Origin: Paraglomus occultum
Lineage: Eukaryota; Glomeromycota; Glomeromycetes; Paraglomerales; Paraglomeraceae
NCBI GenBank assembly: GCA_910592205.1
Contig: CAJVPJ010000414.1
Span: 1-25,665 of the forward strand
Reading direction: 5' to 3'
Length of the DNA: 25,665 nucleotides
Made by a program: the position numbers and the translations under genes. Below, one piece after another: positions 20,920 through 25,665 of this stretch (positions are counted from its first letter, which is position 1; each line of letters begins with the position of its first letter). The notes under the pieces are model-generated. The model saw only the letters and a program-made list of their open reading frames with translations. It ran no database searches and was not told the origin of the DNA.

Positions 20920-21465
20920 TCATATGGATAGAGCATCTTGTGGGACGATTCCTTGAGATTCAGTCAAACCTCCCTTGACGATGTAAGTATATGGTCCTGA
21001 CTTGCGCCTTTCGCTGGTTTCATAAGCAATGAATAGTTTACAACGTGGACAGTATAGGCGATATTGCTTCTCGAATCCTTCAGACCTAATTTGATTTCAG
21101 GATCAGTTGGAAGGACTTGAATCAATTGCGAAAAAGAAAAGGAAATATAATACTGTAAACTTGCCTAGTCACAATAACAGGAAATTCATCCTCAACAGCA
21201 TTCAATTTATATACTCTCTTACTATTAGCTATTATATACGCCTTGTCTTTTGTTCGACGGGGTAGTTTTTCTAACCGAGCGTCTTTATTTGAATTGAATA
21301 ATCAGATTGCATTCGTTTACACAACGTCCAGGTGCATAAAAGGGTCTTACCTATAACTAGAATAAACTCACTACAAAGGCAGTAATAGACATGTAAGTGT
21401 TGCTCAGGACGGACATTGATTTGCTCGGACGAAGATACAGTCGAGCTGGACACTATCTTTGGCAT
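20920..21465 (-). CDS. STEEP1 (CXorf56)-like protein
   Basis: Three exons on the minus strand (21465-21351, 21282-21165, 21085-20920) encode 132 residues. Matches to the family are the start MPKIVSSSTVSS, then HLHVYYCLCSEFILVI, DARLEKLPRRTKDKAYII, RSEGFEKQYRLYCPRCKLFI and the YTYIVKGG region. The Cys pairs (C29/C31 and C90/C93) suggest metal binding. Human STEEP1 supports ER exit of STING and has been found with spliceosomes; fungi lack STING, so the role here is open. Intron 2 (21086-21164) starts with GC (AG|GCAAGT), a rare but valid donor; no GT site restores the frame. The protein ends earlier than the human one (about 220 residues), without the long charged C-terminal part. Confidence 0.8.
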
Positions 21466-21614
21466 GACGATTGTGTATTATGAAGATTATAGTGTGAGAC
21501 TTTTTCCGACAGTTTATGGTCGTACGGTATGTTTTGCATTTCGATTAATATGGTTTGATCTTCATCATTTACATCACACAACCTTGCCCCTTATAGTCAA
21601 CCATACACGCACGC
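21466..21614. promoter_or_regulatory. 149-bp divergent promoter gap
   Basis: It lies between the STEEP1-like ATG (minus) and the chosen ATG of the small plus-strand gene. The plus frame is also open from 21464 to a GTATGT donor near 21527, so an upstream first exon of the plus gene overlapping the STEEP1-like start cannot be excluded. Confidence 0.35.
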
Positions 21615-22066
21615 ATGTTAGATGGGATATACAGTATATCTGACTGCATTTGCCGTCCTGTTTTCAATGCTGAGATAAAGGATTATGCAAAAGTTGATCA
21701 CATTCTAATTCCAGGAACTTTTGGACAAATTACAATGCATTTATTTGACTGCGTTTGCCAATTTCTGGGAAAAGAAATTACGCAAAAGCTGTAGTTCACT
21801 TCTATCCACTCCTCCAGCTGAATGCCGAATATCCCTCGCTCAATTGAAATGGGATATGCACTCTTGAGAATTTTTGGCATAAATGCAATATATTACGCGA
21901 AGAATAAAGTCATTTCTTTGAAAAAGGACATTGTCTTGGTAGAATCTCCAGACAAACAAAAAATTCAAGCTCAATGTATTAGTGTAAGACCTCCGTACAA
22001 TTAATGTTCACTGTCTAGCATTTAGCCCGAAAAGAACGAATTCTCTCATTCAACAAGACTTATTAG
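21615..22066 (+). CDS. Small spliced gene, possibly a divergent histone-fold protein
   Basis: The model has exons 21615-21790, 21869-21975 and 22026-22066, about 107 residues; introns of 78 and 50 bp. Exon 1 reads MLDGIYSISDCICRPVFNAE and FGQITMHLFDCVCQFLGKEI. Exon 2 reads INAIYYAKNKVISLKKDIVL, which resembles the helix-loop-helix at the end of histone folds (A..AK.k.I...DI, as in H3, H4, CENP-S/T/W). This resemblance is weak and is my inference only. The first intron acceptor is CTTGAG, and in-frame stops between 21791 and 21842 require an intron. The 3' end is uncertain: without the last intron the frame stops at 22004. Mitochondrial or other small helical proteins are alternatives. Confidence 0.4.
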
Positions 22067-22319
22067 AGATTAAGAACAAAATGCAACAACCGGTGAATAT
22101 CCATAAACAAGTGTCTTAGTCACTTTTTGTTTATTGTCCAACTTTAGTACACGCTACGTTATTATTTACTTGATAGAACTCTCTACAGATCCTAAGAGCT
22201 ACTCCTTTTCATCGAATAACGCAAATCAAAATCTCACGATCTGGGTCACCTGGAGTCCTATGCAATGTTTAAAAAGGCGGTGACAACCATGTCAAAGCTG
22301 CAATAACAAGCAAGTACTA

Positions 22320-24960
22320 TTATAATACTTTTGCAGATAAGTAATGGAAGATAGCCTCGTGAACCCAATCACTCTTATAAAAATCACTTCGACGCTGTTC
22401 TTCGATGCTTGCATTACTTTCACCCAAGATCAACTATAAAACGAATGAATAAATTAACATGGCATACATGAAATCCAGGATAGGCAAACGTCCACTGACA
22501 ACGTAACTATATCTTCACCCCCTCTAGATTATTCTTACTGAAGCTCACCTCTAAATCCGAACTCTGGCTCTTGATCCATTCGTCAATGAATTCAACAGGC
22601 GACTCAGCAAATCGTAACAAAAAGTCTCTCTTGATCTTTGAATTATTGATACTCTGTACGCATTGGACAATTTTATCATCACACATCGAGACTTCTTTTT
22701 GGGAGAGAGAATTTGCAAGAATGGACGACATTTTTGCTTGAAGCGTATCGTCTGTTACTATTTCTATATCGTAAGCATATTTGGACTGGTAGTATTCTTT
22801 GCCAACACTGAAATGTATAGAGGATGATATAATGCCACAGTGAAAACAGCACATATAAGACACTATTGGAATTAAAAGTGAGAAGAAAACTTTTTAAGGA
22901 GCGGAAACTCACCGAACTGTGTATTCTATTATAATGGGATCAAGTGGTTGAAGCTGCCTCATGATTAGATCGGCCATTTGGGGAAATTGCAGTCTTTGAA
23001 ATCCAAACAGCTTAAATCAACAAATGATTATACCGAAATGGCTTTAGTATGTGCGATAAATACCTCGTTTTCCAATTGTGAACAAGAAGAAAAGAGAGAA
23101 AGAAAAAGGCTTGAATTATTTCATAAAAATTACCTCGCGCAATGGTGGATTACAATTAAAATATCGCTTGTCTTCTGGATCTTGTAGGTTATGCAGCTGT
23201 GCGTGTTACAATCAACAAATGAATAATTAAATCTCTTAAAGCACGATGCTTTACATTTTATAAAGACTGGTGACCTACTAATCTTCTCTCAATGTCTATA
23301 CATTCTACAAACCTTGACATAATGCCACATAGCCCTTATAGTCTGACTCTTCGTTTCTTCCTGTATATCTAATATTGATGCTAACTGCGGCGATAGTTTA
23401 TACTTTTCTGGTTGGCTATCAAGTTGCAGTACAATCTTGACTTTACAATTTGTATTTCCTTTACGCTTGATTTCGAAACTATCGTATTCACGCGTCGCTG
23501 AAGCCTTCAACCACTGAAAAATCGGCAATAGAACATTCATCATAATCGTCCCTAGTATAACGGGGGCCGCGCGACTTCATATAGCAAAATGTTAAACTAT
23601 ACCTCGATTAAATTACCCTCTTCATAGACAGTACCTCCAGCGTCAAGCTCAACGAGCATAGATTTTATAAAGGACGAAAATTTGCGTGCAGGTTGCTTGC
23701 TTTTAGATGATGAATTTGGGGGCTTTGCGCATAGATATGTTTTAGATAACGTGTTAACAAAGATGTAAATCCAGAACGTTGAATAAACCAAATAACGTAC
23801 GTCGAGCAGTCGTCCTTCGATTTTTAATGTCCATGACGGTGGATTCGACGGGTCATAACCCATAACATTATCAACATTATCTTGATTTGCTGCCAAATTT
23901 GATATAAATACACGCAATGTCCTTCTAGTCTGCTCTAAATCAAAGGGGTTTCCATTAATACAGTAAAGTCCAAGCAAACACAGAAAAGGCGTAAATAAAC
24001 CATGACATATGGCATATTTTTGTAATCCCCCACCTTCATAGGCACCGATAGCGCCTCTTGAATGTCAAATCTTTTTCGCGAAATAGTCGCATCGAGCTTT
24101 TTCTCAAATGCTTGTAGCTCTGTATAGAGCCGCGATTCAGGCACAATTGACTCAATCTGTTCATCAACGTCAAACAAGTTAGTTAGTAACTTGAGACAAT
24201 TTCTACCACTGAGGTTACAGTAAACAGTCGCCACAATAACCCCCTGAATCATTTACCTTTCCGGGCATGTTACGATCGGACAATTTGGCCTTCTTTCTGA
24301 AACAGTATTCCATTAATCCATGTTAACTTCAACGTATAGATTTTTGCAGCAAATATTCCGCTGCTCAATCGATTCGTTCATTTTATACAAAATTATCGAA
24401 TCTCACCTTTGCATCATCATAGAATTCTCAGCATACTGAGGAGGTCGTCGTCGAATAGGTTGACCACCCATTGAGGCCATTCCAACTCCAGCTGCTGGAT
24501 TACCCATGTGGTGCATAGGGAGGTTCATTCCAAGCCTCTGTGCTGTAGGTGTCGTCGTACCGGACGGCAATGCCTATTTACCAGAGAGGGTACGATCGAT
24601 GTGTTAGAACTTAGTATGTACAAGGTCTGTAGGTTGTTCTCAAGGGGACGGATCTATGAGATTTTGCGCAAGATCGCAAGTTGTAATCACAACTATTAAT
24701 CATTGCAAACTTCCACAACGTGAGAATATCAAAGCACAATATGTAAGGCAACCAAGTCTAATTACGAATCTTGGATGCTTAAAAGACTAATCTTTGCAAA
24801 ACGGCCAAGTGCAAAAATATTGTAATCGCACCTGTGACTGAGTATTAGTGTAAGGATGGGAAGTATAATACGGAGTTCCTTGTTGCATAACTGGTCCATG
24901 CACATATGGTAATGCATAGTTGCCATAAGATCCTGCTGTGTAAGACTGTTGAGCGTTCAT
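22320..24960 (-). CDS. SWI/SNF-type remodelling subunit, SMARCD/Snf12/Rsc6 family, with SWIB domain
   Basis: Eleven exons on the minus strand (24960-24832, 24573-24407, 24296-24257, 24156-24034, 23929-23801, 23722-23603, 23513-23313, 23196-23134, 23010-22913, 22807-22549, 22433-22320) encode 480 residues. It is a core accessory subunit of BAF/SWI-SNF or RSC chromatin remodellers. The N-terminal 95 residues are Gly/Gln/Met/Tyr-rich and probably disordered. Conserved blocks follow: [66 protein letters not shown] and [17 protein letters not shown]. The SWIB domain covers about 275-352 ([52 protein letters not shown]). The end has [19 protein letters not shown] and a final helix [18 protein letters not shown]. 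Introns (78-258 bp) are longer than elsewhere here. Intron 5 (23723-23800, 78 bp) is stop-free and in frame. Confidence 0.93.
24574..24831 (-). other. Long first intron of the SMARCD-type gene
   Basis: At 258 bp it is the longest intron in the window, two to four times the local norm. It has donor CAG|GTGCGA and acceptor AAATAG. A small plus-strand ORF inside (24508-24699) has no family match and overlaps exon 2 antisense, so it is not called. Confidence 0.6.
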
Positions 24961-25595
24961 GACTTTGTAGTAATGTTTGAAGATCGAACAACTGGTAGGT
25001 TTTTGAACTCATACAAATTATTATTAAATCAGATGATTGTCACGTGAAATGACGAACTGCCGATAAACGGGGAAAAGTATACTGTTACGACAAGTACATT
25101 GTAGAGCAGATACTTGTCACTATTAAAAGATCTCGCTCGTTCAATCTAGACATTGGAAAACCGAGTTCAACGGAGAAGATAAACTATGCAGTTTGACATA
25201 CGATATGGGCATCGTAAAATACTCGTATCGGGGAATAACGTGGCGAAAACCCGAGGCTGACCTTTTCTCAAATAGATAAATTGTGCGGGCTGCTGATAAA
25301 ATGAACAAAACATGTCCCAAATATCAACCGACAGAGGGCGCAGTTTCCGCAATGGGCTTTAGAGAGCATTCAAATCTGCACAATTATTTGCAGCAGAATA
25401 ACGATATAGAAACTTAAAATTCCTCAACACAAACGGGCATGGATGTTTATTTAGAATAACTGGTTTTATGAAATTTTCAACAAAGATGATTTCAAACAGC
25501 ATGAAAGAGTATGCAATTCTGTCAAGGAAGACAAACTAATGTAAATCCACCCAACAGCTCATCAGTATGATCAGTATGGTCAGATCTGATATATA
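24961..25595. other. Promoter side of the SMARCD-type gene, no gene seen
   Basis: CACGTG at 25041-25046 lies 81 bp upstream of the ATG at 24960. A tandem ATCAGTATG ATCAGTATG sits at 25561-25578. The minus-strand ORF 25167-25352 (61 codons) shows no recognisable features. No RNA gene is seen. Confidence 0.45.
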
Positions 25596-25665
25596 CACTC
25601 ACTGGACAAAAGTCTACGTAATTTTTGTCGATCACATAGTAAAACATATGAAAAATCTATTTTTT
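25596..25665. mobile_element. Probable end of a Tc1/mariner-type transposon (element leaves the window)
   Basis: After a TA dinucleotide (25594-25595) the sequence reads CACTCACTGGACAAAAGTCT, then ACGTAATTTTTGTCGATC. The CACT(N)ACTGGACAAAAGT type of end is typical of Tc1-like terminal inverted repeats, which insert at TA. Only one end is in the window and no transposase is visible, so this is a pattern call. Confidence 0.45.

Noticed and set aside
21870..22004. Calling the plus-strand exon a true histone H3 or CENP-A
   Set aside because: The canonical H3 helix-2 sequence is missing; only a loose helix-pair resemblance remains.

Overview
The window looks like nuclear DNA of a filamentous fungus, most likely an arbuscular-mycorrhizal fungus (Glomeromycotina, Rhizophagus-like). 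It is AT-rich. Genes carry many short spliceosomal introns (mostly 59-123 bp) with GT-AG ends and, in places, a perfect TACTAAC branch site. Two accessory genes at the left edge, a PD-(D/E)XK/crinkler-type C-terminus and a BTB-BACK-TLDc protein, are of kinds that are hugely expanded in that group. Assignment to the phylum is inference; the eukaryotic exon-intron structure is directly visible.

Layout, left to right. 1-594: 3' part of a nuclease-like gene (+). 1081-2694: BTB-BACK-TLDc gene (+). 2695-4006: no supportable gene. 4007-4984: two-exon gene of unknown function (-). 5341-6074: NDUFS6-type complex I subunit (+, five exons). 6075-7731: no gene recognised. 7732-8356: promethin/LDAF1-like lipid-droplet protein (+), overlapped at its 3' end by a small tail-anchored-type ORF (8337-8591). 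8898-10164: an in-frame fusion of an IMPACT/YIH1 domain to the repair protein ERCC1/Rad10 (+). 10312-12551: TRM11 (+, 12 exons), converging with TRM8 (12771-13988, -). 14140-15320: PIH1D1 (-), head-to-head, 72 bp apart, with ZNHIT2 (15393-17099, +). 17180-18397: prephenate dehydratase PHA2 (-). 18398-20919: a gene-poor tract with a small inverted-repeat element (about 18972-19080) and a frameshifted fragment. 20920-21465: STEEP1-like gene (-), divergent from a small possible histone-fold gene (21615 to about 22066, +). 22320-24960: SMARCD/Snf12/Rsc6-type SWI/SNF subunit (-, 11 exons). 24961-25665: promoter side of that gene, ending in what looks like a Tc1/mariner terminal repeat.

Most genes are ordinary single-copy housekeeping genes, so there is no operon-like system. 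Some neighbours are related in function. PIH1D1 and ZNHIT2 (both tied to the R2TP chaperone) share one short promoter. Two tRNA guanosine methyltransferases (TRM11 and TRM8) converge. The strongest novelty is the IMPACT-ERCC1 fusion, which joins a translation-control type domain to the XPF partner of nucleotide excision repair with no methionine between them. Exon models were built by hand from frame, splice consensus and family alignment from memory; no database search was run.
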